From Conoideocrella luteorostrata (lineage: Eukaryota; Ascomycota; Sordariomycetes; Hypocreales; Clavicipitaceae): a stretch of DNA of 64,000 bases. The notes under the pieces were generated by a model, which did no database searches, had not been told where the DNA came from, and saw nothing but the letters and a program-made list of their open reading frames with translations. Made by a program: the position numbers and the translations under genes. Position 1 is the first letter of the stretch, and the number at the start of each line of letters is the position of its first letter. This document shows positions 12,507 through 25,057 of this stretch, piece by piece. Location of the stretch: the NCBI GenBank assembly GCA_032433595.1, contig JASWJB010000044.1, forward strand, positions 1-64,000, written 5' to 3'.

Positions 12507-13064
12507 AATTTATTTGATACCATTGATACAGATGATGAATTTAATGATTTCACAAGATTGAATCAGTCTTAAAACGAGGAGTTTCAATTAGCGAATAGCT
12601 TTGCAGTCAAGCATCGATTGGCAAGGAAAGCTTTTTATGACTTGTGTTGAAAATGAAGGCAGAGAGAGTCTCACCCGCTGATCTCCTGAATAATGGCATT
12701 CTTGCGCTTTGTTCCGGATGGATTGGTATTGTTGTTTGTACAGTCGTAAAACACAGTCTTTGGGCTGGAGATTAGCAGCTAAACACCGAACCTCCATCTC
12801 CATAGTGGCCCAAAGCGGCTGACAAAGGACGGGCGTTCTTGGATCCTCGTGACGGCCGTCTGCCAAGCCTGCAACGGCTTACGTCTTCATTACTGACGAG
12901 TTTCGTCTGACATTCCTCACTTATGAGATTCATTTAAAAAATTGGGAACGCCAAAATCGTCGCACCCATAAATCAAATCAGTTATAGCATACCAACCGCC
13001 TGCACGGGATACGAAGCCGCTAGCTACTCCGTACATATCGCGGACTTCAAAGCTCCCACGCACC
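12507..13064. other. Intergenic spacer
   Basis: This 558-bp spacer holds the FCF1 3' region and the promoter of the zinc-cluster regulator. One perfect TACTCCGTA lies at 13025-13033, only 32 bp before the regulator's ATG. No gene is seen. Confidence 0.6.
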
Positions 13065-15806
13065 ATGTCACCAGACTCCGGCGCAAATGAAGCCTCCCCG
13101 GCGGAAAAACAGGTCCAGAAACGCTCAAGAGTTCTCCTCTCTTGCGCGCCCTGCCGCAACTCCAAGCTGAAATGCGATCGCCAACAGCCATGCAGTCACT
13201 GCGAGAAAAAGAGCCGCATAGACCAGTGCGTCTACGCCCCCAAGCCGGTTAAGAAGAAGCAAGCCACTAAGAACATGACTGCGCGGCTCAAGAGGCTCGA
13301 AGGCTTGGTGAGGGGCATGATGGACGACGGAGGGGACTCCCAAGCGCCGCAGGAAGGCAACAAGGGGAATGCTGTGCCTTCGCTGCAAGGACATGTCGTG
13401 CAAGGTGAGAGAGGAACGGCGTATGTTGGCGCCACGCATTGCATGGCGATGCTTGAGGATGTAAGTCGACTGGATGGAAGGATCCTTGGAAACGGCGGCC
13501 GCGGGGCTGGCTGACTGACTGGCTGACTGACTGACTGACTGTGTTTTCCTTTAGATTGAGGATCTGAAATTGTATTTTGATGAGTCGGAGGAGCAAGAGG
13601 AGGGAGCGTCGCCCACGGACGAGTTGGACGGCGCAGAAATGCTCTTGCTTACAGGAAGAGCGCCGACTAATAGGGATGATCTTATTGCCCAACTCCCAGA
13701 ACGGCATGTGACTGACCGTCTTATCACGAGATATTTCTCATCGATGAGCCCTTCTCAGCGTAAGTCATTGCCCAGAGCTCTCATCTTACTACCGTATATT
13801 CCACTAACACGAGTTAGACATTGTCCATAAACCAACCTTTACAAGAGCAGTAAGTATATCCTCCTCATCACGTCAACTCCTGACATGTCACGTCGCCAAC
13901 ATATATTTCAGTATGCCCAATTCTGGCTAAATCCCACATCCGTCTCCCTCCACTGGCTCGCCCAGCTCTTCATGATGCTCGCCCTCGGCACATTCTACAA
14001 TAAATTCTCCGCGCCGCACGAACTCAGCGGCGACTCGCCCGTCCCTGTGTTGGACCGCATCAAGCAGTACCGGTCCTGCGCCAGCTGGGCTCTCTTCTCG
14101 GGGAAATACACACAACCCACCACTGCCACTCTGCCCGCTTTTGTGCTCTATGTCGAGTCTCACTTTCTGCTCGACCGAGCATCCCAGATGAACTGCTACA
14201 TCCTATCCGGTGTTTGTATCCGCCTGCTTCTCAAGATGGGTCTTCACCGGGATCCCTCCAAACTGGCCAACATTTCTCCCTACGAGAGTGAAATGAGACG
14301 AAGGCTCTGGAACATGGCAATGCAAATCGAGCTTCTGGTCTCGTTTCATATGGGCTTGCCCAGCACGCTGCAGGGCATCGAGTCAGACACGCAGATCCCA
14401 TATAACATCCAAGATGAAGACTTTGACGAGTTTTCCACGACATTGCCTCCCGAAAGATCATTCACAGACCACACACACATGACCTATCCGATCAACAAGT
14501 CCAGGATTCTCCGCGTCTTTGGCAAAATTGCCGCCCAAGCTCACTCCCTTTCTCCCCCATCGTACGCCGACGTCCTCAAACTCGACGCCACCTTACAGGA
14601 AACATGGTCACAACTACCAAATATCATGCGCGTCCGTCCTCTCGACGAATGCGTCGGTGACTCGCCCATCCTCCTTACCCAGCGGTTCGGTCTTCAGGCT
14701 CTGTACAATAAATCCCGCTGTGTCTTGCACAGACGATATCTCGCGGAAGCAATCCCCCAAACCGAGCATAATTTCTCTCGCCAGCAATGCTTAGATGCGG
14801 CACTCAACCTCCTTGACCAGCAGTGCATTATATGGAGGGCCTCCAAGCCGGGGGGTGTGCTGAATTCCACTTCGTGGTTCCTGTCGTCGCTCGCCGTGCA
14901 TGATTATCTACTAGCAGCTATGATAGTGTACTTAGCAACTCGGAATGATAAATATCCCGATGCGGAAGCGGGCTTTTACTTTGAAGGGAGGAGGCCTTCA
15001 AAAGATGAGATGAAGGGGCTGCTGAAGAGGTCGTACGTTATTTGGACGGACGTGTCTGATGATGTTAAGGAGCTGAGGAAGACAGCGGACATGCTGGCGG
15101 GCATGTTGGCCAAGTTGGGGGACGCTGTGGACAGAAGCGAAGGTTTTGATGGGATGCATTCTGTGTCAGGAAGTGGCTCCGGAGCCAATTCTATCGGATC
15201 GTTGTGGTCTACTTCGGGGCCGCAATCTGCGTCTGGGAAGTCAGGCGACTCGAATTTACTATCTACATTCGTGATGGATAGTACGAATGAGCTGCCTCCG
15301 CGTATGCATTACATCAGAAGCGTCTGAACGACGATGTAGAATAGGGTCGATTTTGCTAACTTCAGGGCATAGGAAACTCATCGTCCGGTCTGACACCGTT
15401 TTCGATGCCTCCAGCATCCAGCAGCGCGACTCCGGCCGTGGATTTGACGTCCATGCCACCAGGAGCTGATTTCCCGAGTACCCTAGACTTTGATGCATCG
15501 TGGATGAACTCAGCAGACAACATGGACTGGGTACGTAGTCCCCCCAACCATATTTTCTTTTTGGGCTGGACGCTTGACCACTAAATCTAAAGTTCCCATT
15601 CTTGCCAAACAATTCATGGTCCGTTTTACAAAACATCCCTCATGCTGACCACTACTCCTTATCAGCGATTCCTTGACGTTTCTCTCTCACACAACCATGC
15701 CACGGGCCTTGATACCGGTGCAGGCCAGACATGGGTTGAAAAGCTCCCACTGGGCGACTTCAACATGATGGATCTTGGGGTATGGGGAAATCCGCCTGGG
15801 GAATAG
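13065..15806 (+). CDS. Zn2Cys6 transcription factor with fungal-specific regulatory domain
   Basis: Six exons join in phase: 13065-13460, 13555-13759, 13818-13849, 13912-15301, 15373-15530 and 15666-15806, giving 773 residues. The zinc cluster lies at residues 27-55 (Cys 27, 30, 37, 43, 46, 55; CAPCRNSKLKC). A short basic linker and a dimerisation-type helix (MTARLKRLEGLV) follow. The middle homology (fungal_trans) region starts around HIVHKPTF and includes SGVCIRLLLKMGLHRDP and EMRRRLWNMAMQ. The C-terminus ends with an acidic/aromatic segment rich in FD, DW and NMMD typical of activation domains. The open frame at exon 4 could also end at 15327, but donor GTATGC at 15302 with acceptor at 15372 extends the protein in frame into the conserved-looking acidic tail, so I prefer the longer form. 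Its targets are unknown; no biosynthetic cluster adjoins it. Intron 1 contains a GACT microsatellite. Confidence 0.88.
13506..13541. repeat. CTGA/GACT microsatellite in intron
   Basis: About nine copies of a CTGA-type tetranucleotide, interrupted by two GGCTGG units, lie inside the first intron of the zinc-cluster regulator just before its pyrimidine tract. It is not coding. Confidence 0.85.
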
Positions 15807-16118
15807 CAAGGAGCAAGACTACTACTCCACAGGAAGATTGCTAGTCTGCAGTCCGTAGTGTAACACTGTTATCGCGATGGGTCTGGGAATCTGGGAATCC
15901 ACATGTCGGTTTCAAACTTGAAGTCTCAGTGCCTCTCGAAAAGTCGTAAGATGTCTTGTATGCTTAATATATGCTGCGCATACGACCAAATTGTATTCTG
16001 CATTGTAAGACCTGCATGTGATTCGGTCCATCTTGAAAGCGCATGGCCATTTGGCCAATCACGACGGTGGGGTCCGAAATCGGCCGGTAGCCACAATGTG
16101 AGATAAGTAAGTACTAAG

Positions 16119-16142
16119 TACTCCGTACTCCGTGCTCCGTAA
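16119..16142. repeat. Tandem cluster of TACTCCGTA-type motifs
   Basis: Three overlapping or adjacent units (TACTCCGTA, TACTCCGTG, GCTCCGTAA) occur in 24 bp of non-coding DNA. The same 9-mer recurs across the window; see the matching finding. Confidence 0.8.
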
Positions 16143-18663
16143 CTACTTGAGCGAGCACGCAGTCAGTGCTCATGCTGGGGCCCCATAGCAAACGAGATAG
16201 AAGAAGCAGCGGCTTGCACGAAGGAGTTAGGATAACGCAAGTTCACCTTCCAGGTGATACCGGACAAAATTTTCAGCCTGGCTTAGCCGCATGGGATCGT
16301 CTGGTAACCTAGCGAGGTGATCACGCAATGCCATGGCTTTCCCTCCCATTCGGCCCTTACTGGACAGAGATAAGGAGAGTCACTAACAAGATACCCGTAA
16401 TTGCTTCGGTCGGTTCAGGACTCTCATGTATTCCACGAGCCAATTTTTGACAAGCTGCCTGGGGAGGTAGGTCAGACATCAAAAGAGTGGAAACCTGCCG
16501 CAGCCTCCTCGTGCGCATTGGCAGAACGCCATGTCGTGCCTGGGCATTGGATAAGCCACGCACGCACCTGTGGTTGGGATGAACATTGATTATCGGAGCT
16601 GAGTTGATGGATGTGTGACGGGAGGACGGCCTTTCTCGGAGCTCAAACACACTTGCCCCTGTTCCCCCGCATACCTAAAATTGGTGGTAAGCAAGGGTTG
16701 ATAGGGCGTTTTTAGTGCATTTGGTGTGCGCATGTAGATGCATCCGTTGTGTTGCATTTTCATTGTCGTGGGCAACAGCACGACTTCAACCAGCGTTCCG
16801 GCAGGAATCGCTAGACCAAAATGGTATCAGTCGCTGGCTGCTAGTATTGGATGCTGAGGTCATTTTGAGCTCGATGAAACTACCAATTTTTTTCCCGTTG
16901 CATGGCTATGTTCAGCTATGTATGCATGGCTTTTCACGAGGCGCAGTTTAAAACAATGGGCATGGCAAGATAGCCGCACCTGAGAGGCCTCGGCCGGTCG
17001 GCTCTTTGCCACAATTGACCTTGATGGACGCCACCTTGGCAGATGAATTGTACATGGCTCTGGGTGTGTTGTTGTTCACCCCTGCGAGTTGTTGAGGGCT
17101 CGTTCCATATCTACAAATTGTAGACCACGGTGTAGGTATGTGTAGCTGGACTCGATTGTTGCAGAATACATGTAGTGCAGCTATGCGACGTCTGTGCCAC
17201 AAAGAAGGACATTTAAGGGCAGACCGCTTGATGCAGACTGAGACAGTTGGGGATGTCGGAAAGCCACTGACAGACATGCGGAGGAGACAACAGGACTTGT
17301 TGAATGGCCTGCATGTCAATAAAAGCTAGCAGGTAAGAAGACCTGCCCAGTCAATAATTTGAACGGCACGTGTTGAATTGTAAGTTAACGGCTGCTGATG
17401 GCGAGACTGGTTGGGGGCAAGATGGGTAACTGCTAACTGGCTGGCAGTGGCGGGGCTCTGAAGAGATGACGATGTATTAGTTGCGCTTCCATGATGTCGA
17501 CGGCTACCTTCGCAACAACATAACGGTAAGATGAGGGACGCGGGACACGGGACAGGAACCGGATGGCGTTTGAGAAGGCATCGTCGGCATCGCAATGTTA
17601 TTATTAGCGGGTCTGGCAATGGAGTGGCCAGGCTCGTGGTGTTGTTGCTGAGGGCTAGTGGTCTGGGAGAGACTGGCATTGTGGCGATGATCTCGTCAAC
17701 GACCTGCTAGTTACCTTGTGCGGGTCATGATATACTAGTACAGTGAGTGCCACCGGATGGAGATATGGAGTCATGGACTTGATGGACTAACTAGCCAGAA
17801 CCAAGGGAGGGCCGTTTAGCAACGGGATTGCTCAGTCTTGTGACCTGCGGCCGCGAGTCGGGCTATCGTGGGAAAACCTGCGGGCACGTTGGCGCCGGGT
17901 TATCTAGGCCCCGTATTAGGAAAATACTTAGCAAATAACATGAGAAATGGAATCCGAACAGAAACTTCTCACTGGAGAGACGGCAAAAAAATTACCTAAT
18001 CCAATGCTGCACCCACACAATCTGTCTTGGACGGCCACAGTGGCACGGTGACGGCAAGATCGCATTCAATTGATTTGGCATAGCATATTTTCTCAAATCT
18101 TCCCTCGAAGACGAAGACTTGCTGATGGTCCCGACAGCTAATATTTTGACGCGAATGGCGGTGATCCGGTTCCACATGGGCTTTGCAGATGCAGGCTCAT
18201 ACAGGCTGTTTGCGATTCGGGGGAACTTGGCCGTGACCTGCAAGCAAATGATTCGTGATGGTCGTTGTCAGTGAATCCAGCAATATGGCGCAATGATAAG
18301 CCCTTTTGGGCGACATCTCATCACCTCAGCCTAAACGGAAACCATGGAGACCACATCAGTCGTCAGCTGCATCGGAATGGTGGTGCTACATTGTTCATGC
18401 TGGATCCTAGCCTACACTTGCATCATGCAGGCAGGGTGCGGCTTCAAACTACTGTGGGCCATTGTTTTGACGCGTGACATTGCTAAGTCTCTTGAACCCT
18501 GATCAGGGTATCAAACACGGTGTCTTTGATTGAGAGAGATGTCATCCAAAAGCTGCCTTGCTGGATAACTATGCCGGCGCTTACTTGCCTTTGCATCGGA
18601 TCTTGCTTGCTATCTACTTGAGGGTTCATCAGCGAAAAATGCGGAACTTATATCAGGTAGCCG

Positions 18664-18679
18664 TACTCCGTACTCCGTA
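18664..18679. repeat. Two overlapping TACTCCGTA copies
   Basis: Two perfect 9-mers overlap by two bases (18664-18672 and 18671-18679) in a gene-free stretch. Confidence 0.8.
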
Positions 18680-20400
18680 TGTTGAACGAACAGAAGCACC
18701 ATGCGCAAATGGGCGATCGTGGTTTCGATTAGAACCACAGCTGGCCCGATTGGCTAGCCCCAGAATCTGTGAGAGGACCACTTTGCGCAGCAACACGCGG
18801 CGCAGCCTTGCAAGACTTTTGGGGTCCACCATCGAACGCTACATCTCAAGAGTAAAAACGGCAAGTGCGCAGCGAGCCGTTGCAAAGTTTTCGCATAGAT
18901 TTCAAGTGTTCAAGACATATGCTTTTGAATTCAACATGCTGAACACTGCTTACGGTACGGAATAAGTCGTCTGCGCAAGATGCAGCCTTCCGAACATGAG
19001 GTGCTGGAGTTGGTTTTTAGCAGATAGTTTGCAGGCGAGTGGCAGGCGCCGGTCTACCACTCCGTACTCGACCCAATGTCTTTGTTACCCATGACACCGG
19101 TCCAAATTCGAGCTGAGAGGAGGCGGTGGGGATGAGTTACGAGAACTTTTTTCGTCTCGAGAGCGAATAACTAGTTGCCTGACTCTGACAAGAAAGAGTC
19201 AACTAAGAACCAGACAAGCCTGACAACTGGGTCTGGGTCCATAGTTCATACCGCCGCATGTTACCGCCACATGTTCCCACCGCTGGTGCGAAGACACCTT
19301 TCTGGACGCATGCCTTGTTTTCCAGTCCACCGAAAGGGCCTAGTTCTGAGCCTGTCACTTAGTGCTAACTATTGGACTAGAGTTATTGGGACGCGGTGGC
19401 TCGAATCCGAGCACTTGTGAAGTTTGGAGCGTTGCATAATGCACAATGTGAAGAATACGAAGCAACGCCGCATCTCCGGCCAGCTAAGAACCCTCCCACG
19501 ACGGCTAATTCCCTCGCGCCCGGGGGGTCGTCCATCTGCCCATCCAACAGGCTTTCTCTTTTCCACCATCCTGTCACTGATAAGCCAGCCGCCGCGGAGT
19601 GTTATCTCTTGCCCCGAGTGTTGTGGCCGTCATGTGTACTTGCTTGAATTGAACAAGTCCGGCAGGTGTCAAATGGAAGCACGGACCAGACTGGTATACC
19701 TGTTACGGAGTACATATAGGTACTCTGTTGCCAATAAATATTGCTAGTAGCTGGTCCGAACCTTCTTTCCTGGCCCGCAGTCGACGAAACGTGAGATGCT
19801 CGTGCACCCGTAGACCGACTGGCCATGCACGTCTGTTGGTGCTTAGGCAGGGCACTCACTGGCACAGAATCCACGGCGATTGTGCCTGCTCCATCACATC
19901 TCATACGGTCCGGACACGGGTCGTTACAAGTACTTCAGTGCTCCATACCTAGCTAGGCACTCACTCCGTCCTACAATCCTAGCGCATTCTACCTCATGTC
20001 TCCCGCCGCCATCCGCCGTCCGACCTATCTTGCCTCGATAGCACACCTACGCGCTTTGTACATATTCTACACATGCCTCGGGCATTCCGCTTTTCCCCGT
20101 CCTCCTGTTCTCACATTTTCCATCTTAAGTAACTCTGTAACTCCTCATCAACTCTGGTGCTTCGAGGAAGCTCCGTCCTAGCGGCTAGGTTTACGACAAT
20201 TTTTGACAAGCCGCGGCCTTGATAAGATAAGACTCTTATCGCTTCTGTTCGTGGGCTTCCCTTCGGCCTCGCCTGTGTGGACCCCACCATCTGATCTCAA
20301 TCGTCACCAAAGTTCAAACTTGGGCTGGGTCTCTGTCTTGGATCTGTTTACGAATTACTTCGCCAGCACTGAGACCGGTACGTCACGATCCGGTCGATTT

Positions 20401-21038
20401 ACCACTGTCTAAACATCACGGTACTTTCCTGTGGCACCATAGCTGTTGACAAGCAACGGCGAAAATCCGGCCGTCTGCCCCTCCATATCCTCCACAACAG
20501 CCCACATCACCGTCGAAAGTTTTGCGTCAGAGCTGCAGACACCGCAGGTTGTCTGTGTCTCTGGCTGCTCACCGACAGTAAGTCGTCGTAACGTCGCCTT
20601 GACCGGATACTTTTGAACACCCGGCGTCTACCTGCCACGGGATTTCGCGATCTTTAACTTCGACTTCTGACCAATCCTCGCCCACCACAATTCGCAGTAG
20701 CTTGTCGTGCGCGCGCACCAGCCACGAGCCGCCCTGCATTGGCCAGCAGTTCCTACGTTACCCCCCCGGCGCTGGCCCACCGGCTCAGTTCTCCTTTACG
20801 TACAGGTAACCAACTATTGATTCGCACAAGCTGAAATTGGGGTTTCTCGTTCTCTCGCGGACACTACACTAGCTCCCACAGGCACTTATTGTATACCAGG
20901 CGGGCCGTCGTTATCGAATCAACGGTGGCCTCGCCTGTCGCAAAGGCGATTGTTACTTGCGCACATCCTCCCTTGACCTCATATAACCGTCTTACACTCC
21001 CGCCTAACTAGTACATCGAATCAGACGGGCTTTGAGCC
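20401..21038 (+). promoter_or_regulatory. Probable promoter and long 5' leader of nmrA
   Basis: The 640 bp upstream of the nmrA start are pyrimidine-rich with many CTC/CCC runs and no credible gene. CT-rich tracts of this kind are common just upstream of transcription starts in filamentous fungi. No transcription start can be placed from sequence alone. Confidence 0.35.
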
Positions 21039-22427
21039 ATGCCAGCCCAACTCACTGGCTCTATGGCAGCCAGCATTCCCATACATGTTGCCAACGACCA
21101 GAATAACAATTACCGAAAGCAACACAAGCACTCCCGGTCTTCCTATTCAGAGTCATCTCCCTTGGCTAGCTCGAGAAATAATTCCTTGACCTTCCGCCCT
21201 CCCAAAAGACACATGTCGACTCCAGACAGAACAATCGCCGTCACGAATGCTAGCGGGCGTCAGGCTGCTTCTTTCATCCGTGTTGCGACCGCTGTTGGGT
21301 ATCGCGTTCGGGCGCAATTGAGGAATCTTCAAGGTGTAGTTGCGACCGAAGTTTCGACCAACCCAAACGTCACTGTTATTGTAGGAGAGCTCTACACCAG
21401 ACACAAACCAACTGAGGAGAATAAGGATGTAACACAGAATGGACCCATCTCTGGCGTTGGCGTCAATCATGAGCTCATTACCAATCTCTTTCGTGGAGCT
21501 CAGCTTGCCTTTATAAACACCACGTTTTATGGCGATGAGGTGCAGATTGGTAAGGCTCTTGCAGACGCTGCCAAAAAGGCACGCGTCCAACACTACATCT
21601 ATTCATCCATGCCCGATCACGGTGCCTACAACAAAAACTGGCCGTCCTTGCCACTGTGGGCTGCGAAACACAAAGTAGAGGACTACGTCAGGGAACTGGA
21701 TCTCCCTGCAACCTTTGTCTACACAGGCATTTATAACAACAACTTTACGTCCCTCCTCTATCCGCTCTTCTGCATGGAATTACAAGACGACGGGTCGTTC
21801 ATCTGGCAAGCACCATTCCATGAAGACGCAAAACTTCCTTGGCTTGATGCTGAGCATGACGTCGGCCCGGCCGTTTTGCAACTATTCAAGGATGGCGCAG
21901 CCAAATGGAACGGGCATCGTATCGCGCTTGCATATGAATATTTATCACCTAAGGAAGTCTGTCGATTGTTCTCTCGTGGCGTCGATCGTCCAGTACACTA
22001 TGTCAGGGGTCCTATTGAGATCAAAGTCCGAATTCCAACGGGCTACCGAGAACAACTGGAGGCACTTGAGAAGCTCTTTAAGATGGACGAAACGGACCCT
22101 AAAAAACAACCACCTTACTTTGGTGACATGAAGCTCGAAATCAGATGCCCTACAGAGGCCTTCGAGCTGTGGGAAGGCCCCAGAGGTATGGAGGAATATG
22201 CACAAGAAGCGTTTCCTCTGGAAGAAGAGGCCAACGGACTGACGTGGATGCTGGACGAAGACGAGATTGACCAGCGGTCAGCTGCCGACGATAAAGTTCA
22301 AGCGGCAACAATGTCGGTTGAACAGATGCGAATTCACGATGAAGACGATGTCGACGGTTCAGACGATGAAGATGATGGCCTTGTGATGCGAGGCTTAAAA
22401 AGAGACGAGGAGCAATGGCTGGCATAG
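21039..22427 (+). CDS. nmrA: NmrA-type nitrogen metabolite repression regulator
   Basis: A single uninterrupted frame encodes 462 residues, close to Neurospora NMR1 (about 488) and longer than Aspergillus NmrA. After a Ser-rich N-terminal extension the NAD(P)-binding Rossmann region begins near residue 66 (IAVTNASGRQAASF, an NmrA-type variant of the GxxGxxG loop). Family marks follow: HYIYSSMPDHG, FVYTGIYNNNFTSL, LPWLDAEHDVGPA, KWNGHRIALAYEYLSP, and EEANGLTWML near the C-terminus, which ends in an acidic Asp/Glu tail. NmrA has a short-chain dehydrogenase fold without catalytic function; it binds oxidised dinucleotides and the GATA factor AreA/NIT2 and dampens its activity when preferred nitrogen is available. 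An earlier in-frame ATG is absent. Two further ATGs (residue 9 and residue 59) could serve as alternative starts. Confidence 0.95.
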   Translation: MPAQLTGSMAASIPIHVANDQNNNYRKQHKHSRSSYSESSPLASSRNNSLTFRPPKRHMSTPDRTIAVTNASGRQAASFIRVATAVGYRVRAQLRNLQGVVATEVSTNPNVTVIVGELYTRHKPTEENKDVTQNGPISGVGVNHELITNLFRGAQLAFINTTFYGDEVQIGKALADAAKKARVQHYIYSSMPDHGAYNKNWPSLPLWAAKHKVEDYVRELDLPATFVYTGIYNNNFTSLLYPLFCMELQDDGSFIWQAPFHEDAKLPWLDAEHDVGPAVLQLFKDGAAKWNGHRIALAYEYLSPKEVCRLFSRGVDRPVHYVRGPIEIKVRIPTGYREQLEALEKLFKMDETDPKKQPPYFGDMKLEIRCPTEAFELWEGPRGMEEYAQEAFPLEEEANGLTWMLDEDEIDQRSAADDKVQAATMSVEQMRIHDEDDVDGSDDEDDGLVMRGLKRDEEQWLA

Positions 22428-23001
22428 CAGAGCCACGCTGTTTAAGCTATGTCCTGCATCAAAATCAGACCAATCTATAACAAGACGGCCACCCGGTCTG
22501 TATTCCACACATCTTCTCTCCACACGGTTACGATATACATGGGCTTCTTGGGGCTAATTTTGGCGTTGGATGAGTTATGAGGTTTGATAATGGAGCGCAA
22601 AAAGTTAAAAAAAGGGCAAAACATTCATTCCATGAAACGTATGAGGGAAGCTATGGTAAATGCTAGGGTGGTCAGACACCGTGATACTTCAAATGAACGC
22701 CACTAGGACTTGAAACCTGGGGAGCATACCCCTCGCATGCCATGACCTAGCCTCTACTAGGTAGCTGAATGCATGATTTGCATCATGATCAATACATATT
22801 TTAATACGTGTTTTACAATCAGCTCTTCTCTCTCTACGTGGCTAATGGAATCATACTTCATATTCACGGAGGCACTTCGGGTTCAAGAATATGCGTAAGT
22901 CGGCCCTTATCAATCTGCTGTTGGCATTGTAGTTTTAATCCTAGGTATAGAAGTCTGGAGAATCTCTGCCGATTTGGGTTCAAGTGTCCGTGACATCGTC
23001 T
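22428..23001. other. Convergent 3' spacer
   Basis: This 574-bp spacer lies between the nmrA and peptide-transporter stop codons. It is A+T-rich around 22790-22860 and holds no gene that I can support. Confidence 0.6.
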
Positions 23002-24899
23002 TCACTGCTTCTCATCTTTAAACGCATAAGGAGACTCATCATCAAACTTACCTACCTTACCTTCAGGCAGCTCGTTGAGCTCATCCTCATGGATGTCCAA
23101 GCCGCGGAACTGCAAGAAGAAACATGTGCCGGCTACAAACGCCAGAATAGCCACAACCGCATAGTTCCAAACCAAAAGAGGATCAGAAGCAAGACCGTTG
23201 AAAGCCTGGCCAATCGCTGCGGCGAAGGACGTCATGAACAGAGCCACAGCCTGCACCATAGAACGCATGTTCTTGGGGGCTTTGGAGTAAGCGTATTCGA
23301 GAGAGGTGATGGAGGCAAAAACTTCTGCGAGAGCAATGAGAACGTAAGAGCCTGTTTGGGCCCAGACGTTGATACTGACGACGGGACATTTAACTGGTTC
23401 GCCTGTGACAGGATCTGTGGTCCTCCCGGCAGCGTGGTTGCCGCATTCAGACTTTTGGTAGATGTAATACTGGACGACGGCGGCCCAGACCATGGCGGCG
23501 CAGCCGACGAAGAAACCTGCTGTGATTTTGCGGATGGGTGTGAAGCGGACGCCGGCTTTGCGGAGAGCAGGGTAGATGAAGAAGTCGTTGAGGGGGATGA
23601 AGATGAGGAGGGCAAAAGGATTGAGGTTGGAGAGGACATCGTTGGGTATGCCATGGCGTTCAAGAACGGCGGCTTGGGAGATGAGGTTGTTGTTGACTAT
23701 GAGGTGTTAAGCACAGAAGGTTGGGTGTTTTGGGGGTCGGATAGGGTGTCATTCATCGAGGAGCAGCAGCTTCACTTACTCTGGTTATAGCAGAGCCAGA
23801 ATACCGGATACCAACAAAAGACGGCACAGGCGGCAAACCCGCGACCTAGTTCGTCTACCCAGGCATCGTCAAAGGTCATCCACTTGGGGCGCGTCTCATA
23901 GGTAAACCTGGAAGGCTTGACATTGTCCCAGAACGTGCCGTCATGTAGATTACGATACGTCCTGACGGGATTGATCGACCACCGACCCCTTTGAGCCAAG
24001 AAGAAGGTCCGGAAAGCAGGCACGAGAACAGACCCAGCAGGCTCGCGACGAAGATACCGCCTACGCCCCCACCACATGACAAGAGGGCAGAAGGCAAGCA
24101 TAATAGTGGGCAGCGTGTAGGACAGGTAGAAGCCAACGTGCATCTCGGCGTACACCATGGTCAGCTGGCCGACCAGTGCGCCAACATTGATAAAGAAGTA
24201 GAACCAGTTGTAGATGCGCTCCGTCGTGACGGCCGGGTCGACAATGACACGCTCGCCAGACTTGAGGGTCCGGACAAACATGTGCTGCTCGCCCAACTGC
24301 TCGACAATCAAGCAGCTGATGTTGGGCTTGAAGCCGCCGGTGCCGAAGCCAATGATGATGATGGCGGTGATCATGCAGCCCAGCGAGCCGCCCTGGTTGA
24401 CGATGACGGGCGGGACAGCCGAGAGGATGAGAATGAGGTGGCCGAACAGGTTTACCCCCAGGGCCCAGCTGATGGTCTTGTAGCGACCCCATTTTGCGTC
24501 GGCCACCCACGCGCCGAAGAGAGGCATGAAGTATTGCCAGAACTGGTTGAACGTGGTGATGCCGGCGGATGCGCGCTGGCCCATGCCCAGGGCGCCGGGT
24601 TGGTCGAGGTCCGCGCCAGTATTTGGGCCGGGAGGAAGAGGCTGTTGAATAAAGTTGGTGACTTGGGAGAAGAAGGGAAGGAATTAGTCAAACGTTTTTG
24701 GGCTTCTTTATCGGAATGGAAGAGAAGAGAGAGTGCAGTGCAGTGCTATGCTTGGGATTCACTTACACACGACGGTTGATCCATAGTACGAGAACCGTTC
24801 GCAAAGCTCGATAAAGGCAATTGTGAAGAGCCTCAGGGGGATATGGTTGGGGACACGGCGCAGAGTCGAAAGCTCCTCCATTGTTGGTAAAACAGTCAT
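23002..24899 (-). CDS. PTR2/POT family proton-coupled oligopeptide transporter
   Basis: Three exons, 24899-24767, 24661-23780 and 23696-23002, encode 569 residues. The family marks are clear: ELCERFSYYGSTVV near the N-terminus, the first PTR2 signature in FGAWVADAKWGRYKTI, the second in FYFFINVGALVGQL, then NPFALLIFIPLNDF and a C-terminal block of helices ending before an acidic cytoplasmic tail. The protein should import di- and tripeptides with protons across the plasma membrane. The chosen start (MTVLPTMEEL) is the only ATG in this frame; fungal relatives usually have about 40-50 more residues. A relative-like N-terminus beginning MPAGDTLAEPVV is encoded upstream from 25057 but in another frame, and no normal intron joins the two, so the true N-terminus is uncertain (see finding). 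Confidence 0.88.
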
Positions 24900-25057
24900 T
24901 TCATCACGCTCTTCGATTTGGCCATGAGCAGGCTCTCCATTTGAGAGGATGCTTCGTGGCTGCGAATCGCTTGAAGCGAGGCTCTCTTCTCGGGTCTACC
25001 TTCGGCACGAAGCTCAGCAGCCACCACGGGCTCGGCCAAAGTATCGCCAGCAGGCAT
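24900..25057 (-). other. Possible out-of-frame N-terminal coding segment of the peptide transporter
   Basis: An ATG at 25057 opens a frame beginning MPAGDTLAEPVVAAELR, which resembles the N-terminal cytoplasmic segment of fungal PTR2 transporters. It runs to a stop at about 24895, overlapping the downstream transporter start in a different frame. The two frames could be one exon separated by a single-base indel (real mutation or assembly error), or an upstream open frame. Confidence 0.45.

Larger units (their letters stand above)
15807..20400. other. Gene-free 4.6-kb stretch
   Basis: No gene can be supported here. Open frames are short (at most about 135 codons), overlap on both strands and show no recognisable domain. 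The stretch contains several perfect TACTCCGTA copies, including tight clusters at 16119-16142 and 18664-18679. A non-coding transcript or a rapidly evolving orphan gene would not be visible to this reading. Confidence 0.55.

Noticed and set aside
13506..13541. GACT tandem run considered as a CRISPR-like or regulatory array
   Set aside because: The unit is four bases with no spacers and lies inside an intron; it is a plain microsatellite in a eukaryotic genome.
22984..24779. Long plus-strand open frames (about 260-270 codons) opposite the peptide transporter
   Set aside because: They lie exactly antisense to the exons of a clear PTR2 transporter, have no domain content and are explained by its codon bias.
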